A program made the position numbers and the translations under genes. Positions 52,620 to 64,000 of a stretch of 64,000 nt of DNA are shown here, piece by piece. The notes beneath the pieces were generated by a model. That model was given only the letters and a program-made list of their open reading frames with translations. It had not been told where the DNA came from and searched no databases. Source of the DNA: Castor canadensis (taxonomy: Eukaryota > Chordata > Mammalia > Rodentia > Castoridae); the NCBI RefSeq assembly GCF_047511655.1, contig NC_133391.1:124442384-124506383 (forward strand), written 5' to 3'. Position 1 is the first letter of the stretch. Each line of letters starts with the position of its first letter.

Positions 52620-55060
52620 CTTTCTTTCTTTTTTTTATTCATATGTGCACACAATGTTTGGGTCATTTCTCTCCCCCTTCCCCCACTCTCTCCCTTACCT
52701 CCTCTGCCCCCGTCCCCTCCTGCTCACCCCCTCACTACCAGGCAGAAACTATTTTGCCCTTATCTCTAATTTTGTTGAAGAGAGAGAATAAGCAATAATA
52801 GGAAGGAACAAGGGTTTTTGCTAGTTGAGATAAGGATAGCTATACAGGGAGTTGACTCACATTGATTTCCTGTCTATGTGTGTTACCTTCTAGGTTAATT
52901 CTTCTTGATCTAACTTTTTCTCTAGTTCCCAGTCCCCTTTTCCTATTGGCCTCAGTTGCTTTAAAGTATCTCCTTTAGTTTCTCTGCATTGAGGGTAACA
53001 AATGCTATCTAGTTTTTTAGGTGTCTTACCTATCCTCACACTTCCCTTGTGTGCTCTCGCTTTATCATGTGATCAAAGTCCAATCCCCTTGTTGTGTTTG
53101 CCCTTGATCTAATGTCCACATATGAGGGAGAACATAAGATTTTTGGTCTTTTGGGCCAGGCTAACCTCACTCAGAATGATGTTCTCCAACTCCATCCATT
53201 TACCAGCAAATGATAACATTTCATTTTCTTCATGGCTGCATAAAATTCCATTGTGTACAGATACCACATTTTCTTGATCCATTCATCAGTAGTGGGGCAT
53301 CTTGGCTTTTTCCGTAACTTGGCTATTGTGAATAGTGCCGCAATAAACATGGGTGTGCAGGTGCCTCTGGAGTAACCTGTGTCAGTCTTTTGGGTATATC
53401 CCTAAGAGTGGTATTGCTGGATCAAATGGTAGATCAATGTTTAGCTTTTTAAGTAGCCTCCAATTTTTTTTCCAGTGGTTGTACTAGTTTACATTCCCAC
53501 CAACAGTGTAAAAGGGTTCCTTTTTCCCGCATCCTAGCCAACACCTGTTGTTGGTGGTGTTGCTAATGATGGCTATTCTAACAGGGGTGAGGTGGAATCT
53601 TAATGTGGTTTTAATTTGCATTTCCTTTATGGCTAGAGATGGTGAGCATTTTTTCATGTGTTTTTTGGCCATTTGAATTTCTTCTTTTGAGAAAGTTCTG
53701 TTTAGTTCACTTGCCAATTTTTTTATTGGTTCATTAGTTTTGGGAGAATTTAGTTTTTTAAGTTCCCTATATATTCTGGTTATCAGTCCTTTGTCTGATG
53801 TGTAGCTGGCAAATATTTTCTCCCACTCTGTGGGTGGTCTCTTCAGTTTAGAGATCATTTCTTTTGTTGAGCAGAAGCTTTTTAGTTTTATGAAGTCCCA
53901 TTTATCTATGCTATCTCTTAATTGCTGAGCTGCTGGGGTTCCACTGAGAAAGTTCTTACCTAAACCTACTACCTCCAGAGTATTTCCTACTCTTTCCTGT
54001 ATCAACTTTAGAGTTTGGGGTCTGATATTAAGATCCTTGATCCATTTTGAGTTAATCTTGGTAAAGGGTGATATACATGGATCTAGTTTCAGTTTTTTGC
54101 AGACTGCTAACCAGTTTTCCCAGCAGATTTTGTTGAAGAGGCTGCTTTTTCTCTATCATATATTTTTAGCGCCTTTGTCAAAGACAAGTTGGTTATAGTT
54201 GTGTGGCTTCATATCTGGGTCCTCTATTCTGTTCCACTGGTCTTCATGTCTGTTTTTGTACCAGTACCGTGCTGTTTTTACCATTATTACTTTGTAATAT
54301 AGTTTGAAGTCAGGTATTGTGATACCTCCAGCATTGTTCTTTTGACTGAGTATTGCCTTGGCTATTCGTGGCCTCTTGTGTTTCCATATAAATTTAAGGG
54401 TAGATTTTTCAATCTCTTTAATGAATGTCATTGGAATTTTGATGTGAATTGCATTAAACATGTAGATTACTTTTGGGAGTATAGACATTTTACTATGTTG
54501 ATTCTACCAATCCATGAGCCTGGGAGATCTCTCCACTTTCTATAGTCTTCCTCAATCTCTTTCCTCAGAAGTTTATAGTTTTCCTTGTAGAGGTCTTTCA
54601 CATCCTTTGTTAGGTTTACACCTAGTTATTTGATTTTTTTTGAGGCTATTGTAAATGGAATTGTTTTCATATATTCTTTCTCAGTTTGTTCATTATTAGT
54701 GTATAGAAATGCTAATGATTTTTCTATGTTGACTTTATATCCTGCTACCTTGCTATAGCTATTGATGGTGTCTAGGAGCTTTTGAGTAGAGTTTTTTGGG
54801 TCTTTAAGGTGCAGGATCATATCGTCTGCAAACAGGGATATTTTGACAGTTTCTTTACCTATTTGTATTCCTTTTATTCCTTCTTCTTGCCTAATTGCTC
54901 TGGCTAGGAATTCCAGTACTATGTTGAATAGGAGTGGAGATAGTGGGCATCCTTGTCTGGTTCCTGATTTTAGAGGGAATGGTTTCAGTTTTTCTCCATT
55001 AAGTTTGGCTGTAGGTTTGTCATACATAATAATACATATTATCTTGATGCAAGTCAGAAC
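52620..55060 (-). mobile_element. 5'-truncated L1 retrotransposon
   Basis: Minus-oriented L1. The T-run at 52628 is the reversed A-tail. The 3' UTR is C-rich on the + strand (about 52665-52740). The ORF2 3' half extends to about 55060, where similarity ends. The 5' part (ORF1, endonuclease, start of RT) is missing, as in most L1 copies. No clear target duplication was found. Confidence 0.9.
53150..55060 (-). pseudogene. L1 ORF2 C-terminal half, broken
   Basis: Reverse-transcriptase remnant read right to left. [10 protein letters not shown] is followed by the catalytic F-A-D-D (near 54826-54815) in one frame (to 54626). After that comes a frame at 54488-54156 with [10 protein letters not shown], and a frame at 54005-53484 with [10 protein letters not shown]. 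At least two frameshifts and stops separate them, so no active protein is possible. Confidence 0.88.
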
Positions 55061-55117
55061 AGATTTCTCAAACAAAAGTAGTCATTGTTGTTCTTGTTTG
55101 AGGGAAATGGTAGAGAG

Positions 55118-56095
55118 TTTTATTAGTTTCCTTTGGCTGTTGTAACAAGTATCAAATCCTGAGTGGCTTATGATGACAGAAAGTTATTTTCTTACAGTAG
55201 TTCTGGAAGCTGAAGTCCAAACTTCAGGTGTCAGCTAGGCCACACACACTTTGGAGGCTCTAGTAGAGAACATGTTCTTTGTCTCTTGGGCTTTTGTGGC
55301 TATAGACATAGAACAATGCCTAAAGTTAAGGCTGAATTTTACATGTTGCCTTGACATTGATCAGATACAAGCAAAAGAGGCTCAAACGGCCTACCTGCAA
55401 GTTCTTCTTCCTACTCTGCCTTTGCAAGTAAGATTCTTACACAGAAAGCCCTTCTTATATAAGAGACCAGATATAGTTCCTATTTATCCCTGGATAGTGT
55501 GTTTCAGTTCCCTGCCAGTACATAGAATTATTCAAATAAGCCAATCACATCTTCCTGCATGGTGAACTCTAGTCTCTTGATGTAACAAAGCCTGTTACCC
55601 ACAGCCTGTGGTTGTTCATTTTGTTACCAAGTGCAATCTCCATGTGATTCCCTACATGGCATATATTATCTTCTTCCCCAGACTAAGTGTCACTGACAAA
55701 TAAATTGCTGTTCATGTCATCTGTCCAGTGTTGGGTGTTATGTGCTAGGCCATCCTCATAACTCTAGAGTAGGAACCTGTTCTTCCCTAAGGGAGTGAAT
55801 CAGAGGCAATTAAAACTTCAGGCATTCTGTGACACTGTTGTCACAATACCTCCTCTTCTCTGTGTCTTTTCCTTTCTTTTCTGTCTCAAGTCTCCATTGA
55901 CCTTTCTTTTATAAGGACAGTTGCCACTGGATTTAGGACCTATCTGGATAACCCAGGATGATCTCCTTATCTCAAGATTCTCAATTTAATTATATCTGAC
56001 AAGGCATTTTTTCCAAATTGGGTGGCAATCACAGCTTCTGGGGATTAGGATGTGAACATACCTTTTGGGTCTACCATTCAACCCTCTAGTAGGGT
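55118..56095 (+). mobile_element. LTR-like repeat with an inserted block
   Basis: The left arm (55118-55310) has TTTCCTTTGGCTGTTGTAAC and GTAGTTCTGGAAGCTGAAG. The right arm (55850-56095) has GATAACCCAGGATGATCTCC and GGGGATTAGGATGTGAACAT. These are the ends of the same family seen at 34647 and 58354. The middle, about 55310-55850, does not fit that family and may be another LTR insertion; it contains AATAAA near 55700. Confidence 0.6.
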
Positions 56096-56216
56096 CAAGG
56101 CAAAGAATACAATGTTCTTCTCTTTTTGTATTTTGTTCTAATTATTTTTAAAAACTCATTCTTATGAATCAACTTGGGTTGTAACTCATTTGTACATGGA
56201 AGCAATGCTAGGAATG

Positions 56217-56452
56217 TCTCTGTATAGCTATCCTTATCTCAACTAGCAAAAATGCTATGTCATTCTTATTATTGCTTATGTCTTCTCTTCAATAAAATTA
56301 GAGATAAGGGCAGAACAGGTTCTTCCTGGAAGCACGGGGAGGTAGGGGGAGGGAAAAGGGGTGGGAGAATGGGGGGAAGAATGGTCCAAATAATGTATGC
56401 ACATGTGAATAAATGAATAAAAAAGTTAAAAATAAATAAATAAAAATAAAAA
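56217..56452 (+). mobile_element. L1 3' end, severely truncated
   Basis: Starts CTGTATAGCTATCCTTATCT, as in the 3' UTR of the L1 at 60.9 kb. It continues with the G-rich block GGGGAGGTAGGGGGAGGG and ends ATGTGAATAAATGAATAAAA with an A-rich tail. Only the last about 235 bp are present. Confidence 0.88.
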
Positions 56453-57125
56453 ATCATTGTTGTGGAAGAAACATGTTATAGTGATTTTCATAAAGATTTC
56501 TGAAGCTTTTTGAAGTAAAATGTAATTATGTGAGTCCCCCATGTTTACTCACAAAACCAGGTTTTACTTAAAATGTTGACCACAGTCAACTTTTAAGCAT
56601 TACCTAGAATAGTGTAATGAGAAAAATTTTAAGATATGTCCTGTTGAATAGGAAAGAATACTATGATTAATTTAGCAACAGCTCCTCAGGTGAAGGAACC
56701 AGAGAGGCAAAACACATGCCATGAATTTTCAACTCCCAAATTTAATGATCTGTAGCCATTCTTGCAAAGCTATTCCCAGTAAATTTCAGGTTGATTATAA
56801 GTCAAGCCAGTCCTGTCCTGAAGAATGATCATTGTATCCATCAGAATTTGAACAGAAAGCAGAACCACTAGAAGACATTTAATAAGGGAGATTTGTTTAG
56901 GGATTTGATCTTATGAAATTCTAGGAGCTAGTTAAACAGTTTATAGGGAGTGGTATCTTATCTCTGAAACTGCAGGATAGACAGTCAGCAGGGAATAATG
57001 GACAGGAAGTGGGGACAAACTGGAACCTGAGAGAATGAGTAGAGCTCTTGGAAGTAGACTGGAATTTATCTCTCACTGATGATAGAATAATCCACCAGGA
57101 AATGTTGGTGCCTCAGGTGGGTAAT

Positions 57126-57214
57126 TTTTTTTAATGAGATAAGTACCAGAAATTGAACCCAAGGCTTTTACACATGCTAGGCATGTACTCTATCACTGAG
57201 CTGTATCTTCAACT
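57126..57214 (-). repeat. ID-like SINE, decayed
   Basis: Reverse copy: CAGAAATTGAACCCAAGGCT and CTCTATCACTGAGCTGTATC. Located exactly at the left end of the next LTR-like repeat. Confidence 0.75.
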
Positions 57215-57640
57215 ACAATGGTTAATTTTATGTGTCAACTTGACTAGATATAAGATACCCAGATAGTTGGTTAAACAATGTTTCTGATGTATCTGTAAGG
57301 GTGTTTCTGGATGAGATTAGCATTTGAGTCTGTAGACTGGGTAAAGCAGAGTGTCCTCCCCAGTGTAATAGGGTATCATACAATACATTGAGGGCTCAGA
57401 TAGGAAAAAATGGTAGAAGATGGGAGAATTTGTCACCTGACTGCCTGAACTAAAATATTGGTCTTCTGCTCAAGACTAGAACTCCCATCATTGGCTCCCA
57501 TTCCTGTAGTCTCAGACTGGAAGTATAGTACCAGCTTTCTAGGGTCTCTAGCATGCAGATGCGAGGTCACAGGGTTTAGGGTTCATAATCATGTAACCCA
57601 GTTCTTCAAAATAATCTATCCTATTGATTGTTTCTCTGGA
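57215..57640 (+). mobile_element. LTR-like repeat
   Basis: Starts ATGGTTAATTTTATGTGTCA and CTTGACTAGATATAAG. The middle has GATGAGATTAGCATTTGAG, and the end has AATCATGTAACCCAGTTCTT and AATAATCTATCCTATTG. This is a common old mammalian LTR-type family; subfamily not assigned. Confidence 0.6.
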
Positions 57641-57805
57641 AAATGCAGGGTCCTTAGTCAGGAAGCTAAACATGCACCTGGATCAAGATCTGGAGAAGTT
57701 GATGGAAGAGATTCAGTGGATCTGGGAGTAAAGCAGGACCAGTTGCTTCTTAGTTGTAAGAAACTAAGTTGAAAGAAACTATTTTTGAGATGTCAAAAAT
57801 AGACT

Positions 57806-57826
57806 CTGTGTGTGTGTGTGTGTGTG
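57806..57826 (+). repeat. (TG)n tract
   Basis: About ten TG units. Confidence 0.88.
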
Positions 57827-58353
57827 CTGCAACAGTGCTCCATGCCTTGCTTTGACCTCGTGAGTGTAAGAAGAATGTAGTTGCTACTCTACTTCCCTTT
57901 TCCAAATATCTGGCAAAACATTTCTGGTGACCTACATCAACCTGGAACTCTGCAGGAAAGACAGTTCTTGGAAATGTTTTCCCACTTAACTAAGTTGACT
58001 CATTGAAAATACACCACAAACTTAATCAGTATGAATTACAATATTAGCAAAGTTGTCTCCAGGTTGTTGGTGAAAGCAGAATATTTTCTCAACTTTTCTT
58101 ATCTATTGTTTCTGTTTCCTTCTCCCCACATCTGGCACCTGGTAGGTGCATACTTGGTACATCCTTTAGGAAAGGATGAAGGATGTGAGGAGAGAATTCA
58201 ATGATGAGAATGACAGGCCTCTAGCTTCAGTATCTTTCAGATCCACTTCAGCTTTTAAGAGGAGCCACATTCATTCCAGGAAGTTACTATCCAATGACAG
58301 AGGATGGTGGTACTAGGGCCTGAAGTCCTGGGTCTTCTTCAAGGATGCTTGTA

Positions 58354-58735
58354 TTAGTTTCTATTAGTCACTATAGGCTGAGTGACCTAAGCAACTAAAG
58401 TTTATTGACTCATAGTTCTGGAGGCTAGAAATCTGAGATTAAAGTGTTGGCTAGGTTGGTTTCATTCTGAGGCCTATCTTCTTGGCTTGTAGATAGCCAT
58501 CTTCTCTCTTTGTCTTCTTGTGGTCTTTTACCTGTGTGCACCTGTCTGTGTTTTCATCTCCTCTTCTTTTAAGGACATCAGTCATATTATATTAGGGCCT
58601 ATACCTATGACCTCATTTAACTTAATTTTCTCTTTAAAGAACCTATTTCCTACTATAATCACATTTGAGGTATGGAACATTAGGATTTCTACATATTGGT
58701 AGGGAGATACAACTAAGTCTATAGCACTCTGCCCT
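58354..58735 (+). mobile_element. LTR-like repeat, complete-looking copy
   Basis: TAGTTTCTATTAGTCACTAT, then CATAGTTCTGGAGGCTAGAA, then AAGGACATCAGTCATATTAT, then TATAATCACATTTGAGGTAT. Same landmarks and order as 34647-35163, without insertion. Confidence 0.7.
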
Positions 58736-59961
58736 CTGATTTCCCCAAATTAATGTCCTTTTTTTACATGCAAAATATATTAACCCCATTCATGAAGTCC
58801 CATTCCAGTATTAACTAAGTTTCATATCTCATCTAAATATCCTTTAAGTCAGGTATGAGTGAAACCTGAGGTATGACTTATCCTGAGGCCAAATTCCTCT
58901 GTAGCTGTGAACCTATAAAACCAGACAAGTTATCTGCTTCCAAAATCTAATGATGGGACAGGCTCAGCACAGATCTTCCCATTCCAAAAGAGGAAAATCA
59001 GAAAGAAGAAAGTATTCTTTCTTTCATGGGTTCCACACAAACCTGAACCCTAACAGGAAAAATTCTATTAGATTCCCCTAGGCTCAAGAATAATCCTTTT
59101 TATCTTGATGCTTTAATTTCTGTCCCACCAGGTAGTTACCTTGCCTTCTGAATGGCAGCCCAGACTTCTGAGCCCTGGGTGGAAGTCACACTCAGTGGGA
59201 CTAGGAGGAGACAGCCTGTCCCCTTACATTACCTATGGCCTTGTTCTCTAGGTCCATAGAGGCAGCGGCAGTGCTGCTGACATCTAAACCACTTACTATA
59301 GAATCACACAAGTCCTACAGCCTTCATTTACTTTATCCCATCTCAGTTCCCTTCTGTCCAGGCTGGTAACACTTATGAATCCGTGAGTCACTCTTAGTGT
59401 ATCTCCAGAGCACTTGTTCACTTTTTGTATTGTGGAAAGAAAATCTTCAAGTTCTGCTTCCTTCTTGCTTAACAATTCCTTCCCTTCTCACATTTAACTA
59501 TAAACAGCCCAGAGAAGCCAGGAGGCAACTTCAACACTTTGCTTAGAAATCACCTAGGCTAAAATCCAGGTTCAGTCACTTAAAATCCACAAACTTGGCA
59601 ATGTTCTTTACCTCCTGATAATAAGGATCACATTTCCTCCAATTTCAATCATATGGTTTTTCATTTCCACCTGAGATTCACCACAGCATCTTTGCCACTC
59701 ATATTTCTAGCACCATTCCATTTGTGCAACACATACATACTTCTGAGATGACAGAGCTCTTCTCTTTTCTTTCTGAGTCCCTTTCTGGAGTCACCTTATC
59801 ACCCATAGTTCCACCTACTGTCTTATTAAAGCAATGTAGGATTTTCCTAACATGCACTTTAAAGCTCTTCCAGTTCTAAAACCTCTTCCACATCTTAGGT
59901 ATTTATTGGAGTAGCACTCCAGTTTTTTCAGTATCAAAATCTATATTAAAACACTCTGTGT

Positions 59962-61125
59962 AAGAGGGTTCCTTTTTCCCCGCATCCTCGCCAACACCTG
60001 TTGTTGGTGGTGTTGCTGATGATGGCTATTCTAACAGGGGTGAGGTGGAATCTTAGTGTGGTTTTAATTTGCATTTCCTTTATTGCTAGAGATGGTGAGC
60101 ATTTTTTCATGTGTTTTCTGGCCATTTGAATTTCTTCTTTTGAGAAAGTTCTGTTTAGTTCACATGCCCATTTCTTTATTGGTTCATTAGTTTTGGGAGA
60201 ATTTAGTTTTTTAAGTTCCCTGTATATTCTGGTTATCTGTTGGTGGGAATGTAGACTAGTACAACCACTCTGGAAAAAAATTTGGAGGCTACTTAAAAAG
60301 CTGGACATCGATCTACCATTTGATCCAGCAATACCACTCTTGGGGATATACCCAAAAGACTGTTACTCCAGAGGCACCTGCACATCCATGTTTATTGCGG
60401 CACTATTCACAATAGCCAAGTTATGGAAACAGCCAAGATGCCCCACCACTGACGAATGGATTAAGAAAATGTGGTATCTATACACAATGGAATTTTATGC
60501 AGCCATGAAGAAGAACGAAATGTTATCATTCGCTGGTAAATGGATGGAATTGGAGAACATCATTCTGAGTGAGGTTAGCCTGGCTCAAAAAACCAAAAAT
60601 CGTATGTTCTCCCTCATATGTGGACATTAGATCAAGGGCAAACACAACAATGGGATTGGACTATGAGCACATGATAAAAGTGAGAGCACACAAGGGAGGG
60701 GTGAGGATAGGTAAGACACCTAAAAAACTAGCTAGCATTTGTTGCCCTTAATGCAGAGAAACTAAAGCAGATACCTTAAAGCAACTGAGGCCAATAGGAA
60801 AAGGAGACCAGGTACTAGAGAAAAGGTTAGATCAAAAAGAATTAACCTAGAAGGTAACACCCACGCACAGGAAATCAATGTGAGTCAATGCCCTGTATAG
60901 CTATCTTTATCTCAACCAGCAAAACCCCTTGTTCCTTCCTATTATTGCTTATACTCTCTCTACAACAAAATTAGAGATAAGGACAAAATAGTTTCTGCTG
61001 GGTATTGAGGGGGGGAGCGGGAGGGGGTGGAGTGGGTGGTAAGGGAGGGGGTGGGGGCAGGGGGGAGAAATAAACCAAGCCTTGTATGCACATATGAATA
61101 ATAAAAGAAAAATGAAAAAAAAAAA
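59962..61125 (+). mobile_element. L1 with 5' inversion and perfect target duplication
   Basis: The segment 59962-60237 is L1 ORF2 in reverse orientation, and 60238-61125 is the adjoining L1 3' part in forward orientation with a terminal A-run. The whole is flanked by AAAACACTCTGTGT at 59948-59961 and 61126-61139. This is the classical product of twin priming. The forward half keeps the end of ORF2 (K-L-W-K-Q-P, then M-E-F-Y-A-A-M-K, ending I-C-G-H and a stop at 60628-60630) and the G-rich 3' UTR. The inverted half matches the region at 53484-53790 of the other L1. Dead on arrival. Confidence 0.95.
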
Positions 61126-62574
61126 AAAACACTCTGTGTTCTCCAGAGAATAGCAGAACAGGATGTGTATGTGTTGGGGGGAGGTGAGAGGTGAGAGGAG
61201 AAAGGAAGAGAGAGAGAGAGAGATTTTGAGGACTTGATTCATGAGATTGTGGAGGAAGATTTGGAGGAGGCCAGTCTTTTTTAATTAAGGCCTTCAACTG
61301 ATTAGATGAAGCCCACTAACATTATAAATGTAATTTTTTCTTACTTAAAATGTACTGATTCAATGTCAATCTCATCTCAGAAATTCTTTCACAGAAGCAT
61401 CTAGAATAATATGGGTTTAGGAAATTTTGGAAGAGGGCATACAAATTTATCAATGTGCATGGAGAAAGTCATAGGAATGGATTACCTCTAGAATAATGTT
61501 TAACCATGACCTAGCTAAATCAACACATGAAGTAAACCACCCCATTGACCTTTGCTTCAGCGCTCCTTAAAAGGTTGACTGAGACTGTCAGAGATGCGTT
61601 TGTAGTCCGAGAGTCTCCCTAAATAATTTTTGATTCAGGCTCATCATAAGTTGAACCTTGAAAAAGAAGCTGTAGTTTTTAAGCTAAATGGAATTGGAGG
61701 AAAGTATTGTAGGCAAGAGGAACTCTATTTTCCTTGTCGTGGAGTCTGACAGAGATTGGTTTGTGCAGGACATGGAAAGTAACTTAGTGAAAGAGACCAG
61801 GTAATAAAGTACTTCAGAAATCACCTAATATGCCCTTCTTTCTTGCTTTTACAGACACTAATGACAGTAATGCTATATACTACTTAAGGTCCCATGTTAT
61901 AAATTTAACCTATAGATTTCATATAGGAACTATAGTCTTCATTACATTTATTGTTCTTTTAATTGCTCAGAATATTTTTTTTTTACCTTAAACAAACAAA
62001 AAGCCTTTTTTCAAAAACAGAGGACAGGAAAGTAAAACAGGTCTTGTCTGGAGGTTGGTAACAGTGGGAGGGGAAAGAATATAAGGAAAAAGTGTAGGAG
62101 GGGGAACATAATGGAAATATTATGTACTCGTGAATGAAAATGGAAAAATGAGACATGTTGAAATTACTTCAGAAATGGGAGGTGGGAGGGATAAAGGAGA
62201 ACGATAGAGGGAGTAAATTTAACTATGATATAGAGTAAGAACTTTTAAAAATGTCACAGTACATCCCCAAACAAGACATCACCAATAGACAAAGGAAGGA
62301 CTGTAGCATGAACCAGTAAGAGAATTATCTGAGAAAGTTAATTAAATGAACTTCATAGTGTACAAGTGATCTTCAAAACAGAAACTGGACACACTAACAC
62401 CTCATATACATAGTGGAATGTTGAATGTTATCCAGAAAAAAGTCTTGTATTTATGGTTAAGTTTTTGCAGTCTATATGACCTAAGGAACCTGAGGAGTAT
62501 GTTTCTAAAAAGGATGATTACCTTCTAGCTTGCACATTAATTTACACTGCCAGTCTCTGAACTTCAGCTCCTTC

Positions 62575-62660
62575 ATTCATTTCTTCACAATGTATTTAAT
62601 AAGCACTTACCAAGGACTAACAGTGGGTTAGGCACAGTCTGTAGCCAAGATAAGAAAAGG
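62575..62660 (+). repeat. Possible L2 fragment
   Basis: TTTAATAAGCACTTACCAAG and GGGTTAGGCACAGTCTGTAG resemble the L2 3' consensus; short and decayed. Confidence 0.4.
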
Positions 62661-62684
62661 AGAAATAAAGGAATGAATAAGAAC

Positions 62685-62768
62685 AGGTGTGGCTCAAGTG
62701 GTAGAGCCCTTGCTTTACAACTGTGAAGCCCTGAGTTCAAACCCAAGTCCCACATGCACAAAAAAAGA
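62685..62768 (+). repeat. ID-like SINE
   Basis: Forward copy: GGTGTGGCTCAAGTGGTAGA, GAGTTCAAACCCAAG, A-rich tail. No clean target duplication. Confidence 0.85.
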
Positions 62769-63194
62769 AATTTCTGAATAAGGGAAGGTGAACAGGTGAT
62801 AGTCTTCTAGTTGTGCAAGTAACTGAACCTGAAGTAATATAAAGTTTCCTAGAAAATCAGCAATCCTAAAAAAATACAATAGAATCAACTAAATAGTAAT
62901 AGTTATAAGTTTGCTAAATGAAAAGTGCCTTCTAAAGATTCGGAAATCACCAAACCCACCAATTTCAGGTGATTTTAATCAGTTTTACAAAACTAGAAAT
63001 GAAAAGTTCACAAGTGATACATTTTAACTAAATTGTAAGAATGTGGGCAATTTTCTTAATGTTGACATGTCATCACTGTCACCTTGTCTTTAATAAACAG
63101 CATTCTTTTATCCCTTGTGAAATAGATGTGACTACCTCATTAAGTCATTACAAAACAAAATGTATCACAGATACATTAAACTCTAAGACAAATG

Positions 63195-63355
63195 TCATTC
63201 TTTGTAATCTAACTTAGGTGGATTGATTTTAGATACTTGATTTTCTTTTTTCTTTAGATTCAAGTATCCCTTTTCAAGCATATGAAAAGAATTTGGTAAA
63301 TAACATATTGCCTCTATCACTACGCACACTGCTGCAAGCCACACATATTCCTTCT
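63195..63355 (-). CDS. Orphan candidate terminal exon, unknown gene
   Basis: On the minus strand a pyrimidine-rich acceptor (TTATTTTTCAG, 63366-63356) is followed by 161 bp open in one frame to TGA at 63197-63195. The first two bases complete a split codon. The roughly 52 codons read K-E-Y-V-W-L-A-A-V-C-V-V-I-E-A-I, a short hydrophobic stretch. A basic part with L-N-L-K-K-K-E-N and the ending P-P-K-L-D-Y-K-E follow. ATTAAA on the same strand (63094-63089) lies about 100 bp beyond the stop. I do not recognise the protein; it is neither RGS7BP nor SHISAL2B. It could be the last exon of an undescribed or lineage-specific transcript, or a chance frame in AT-rich DNA. No upstream exon was found within the window's last 600 bp. 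Confidence 0.25.
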
Positions 63356-64000
63356 CTGAAAAATAAATGTACAACAGTGTAAGAAATACCATTTCAGTGG
63401 TTATTTAAAAATTTTTTTTGTTGCATTGATTTGATTTTTAACCCCTTGCTTGCATATGCAAAGGAAAGTCAAGGGCTACAAAGTTATTTAATACCACCAA
63501 ATCAGAAATTGTCTTGACTGGAATTTGGATATTCATGCATATCTTACATGTGTATATGTGCATGTGTGGTCTATGCCTGCATTATCCAGGTGCTTATCAG
63601 ATCTTCCAAAATTCATTTATTGAATAGCTCCACCCTGACCTGTGACTTAAAAATCTGATTGCTATATTATATATAATTCAGGAACAGAATAAAAGGTGAT
63701 AATTAAAGTTGTATTAGAAAAAAATGCACAAATGGTGAATTAAAATCTGTGGTTAGATTGTCAGTGAATCAATATTATAGAGATCAATTTCCACTTGATT
63801 TTCTAAGTTGTAATGTTCTATGACTCTTTCCCCTCCCAATGACTTCAATTATCTCTGTAAAATTTTAAATTTTACATAAAGAGAATGATTTGGATGAAAT
63901 ACAATTAATTTAATCTTCCATTCCTTTCCCTAGTCCTCCACTGTCTCTTTCTGCCCCACTGTTATGATCCCAGTCTGCTGTCCAGACTTCTGCATAGATT

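Larger units (their letters stand above)
31261..64000. other. Intergenic region upstream of SHISAL2B
   Basis: No gene could be named in these 32.7 kb. Recognised elements are listed separately. Stretches with nothing I can assign are 31300-33018, 33205-34020, 35165-36214, 38170-39344, 40320-42160, 42630-43900, 45040-47430, 51230-52615, 58740-59945, 61220-62570 and 63400-64000. In the human order the next gene in this direction would be RGS7BP, but none of its exons is seen here. Confidence 0.6.

Noticed and set aside
54342..55145. Plus-strand frames of 67-100 codons
   Set aside because: Antisense to L1 ORF2, which has the recognisable RT motifs.
63300..64000. Terminal exon of RGS7BP, the expected next gene
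   Set aside because: The candidate exon peptide lacks the basic, cysteine-ending tail of RGS7BP as known, and no other match was seen.

Overview
This is mammalian nuclear DNA. It contains spliced exons with GT/AG borders, a CpG island, and dense interspersed repeats (L1, L2, MIR, MaLR LTRs, Tigger, tRNA-derived and B1-like SINEs). The B1-type units, the tRNA/ID-type SINEs and the dimers made of both point to a rodent. The absence of B2 and the B1+ID fusion suggest a non-murid such as a beaver, squirrel or kangaroo-rat relative; the species is an inference. The gene content matches the human 5q12 neighbourhood, where SREK1IP1 and SHISAL2B lie tail to tail.

Layout. 1-10.1 kb: the last two coding exons of SREK1IP1 on the + strand (2269-2341 and 4512-4698), followed by a long AT-rich stretch that probably holds its 3' UTR. 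The upstream intron carries a processed RPS20 pseudogene, a MaLR LTR and a SINE. 10.2-31.0 kb: the complete coding part of SHISAL2B on the - strand, in three exons (31024-30834, 26308-26151, 10394-10258), joining in frame to a 161-residue single-pass membrane protein. Its first exon lies in a CpG island. Intron 2 contains a gammaretrovirus-like class I endogenous provirus (11276-17146) with two 466-bp LTRs, a 4-bp target duplication, and decayed gag, pol and env remnants. 31.3-64 kb: upstream of SHISAL2B there is no gene I can name. It holds a nearly full-length Tigger transposon, a deleted Tigger relative, several LTRs, three L1 pieces (one with a twin-priming inversion and perfect target duplications) and composite SINEs.

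The two genes converge: candidate poly(A) signals of opposite strands lie about 90 bp apart near 10.1-10.2 kb. SREK1IP1 is a lysine-rich partner of the splicing factor SREK1; SHISAL2B is a poorly characterised Shisa-like membrane protein. No functional link between them is evident.

I see no clearly new biological system. The best lead for something undescribed is an exon-like open segment at 63355-63195 (- strand), with a good splice acceptor, a short hydrophobic stretch, a stop codon and a nearby ATTAAA signal, which I could not assign to any gene.
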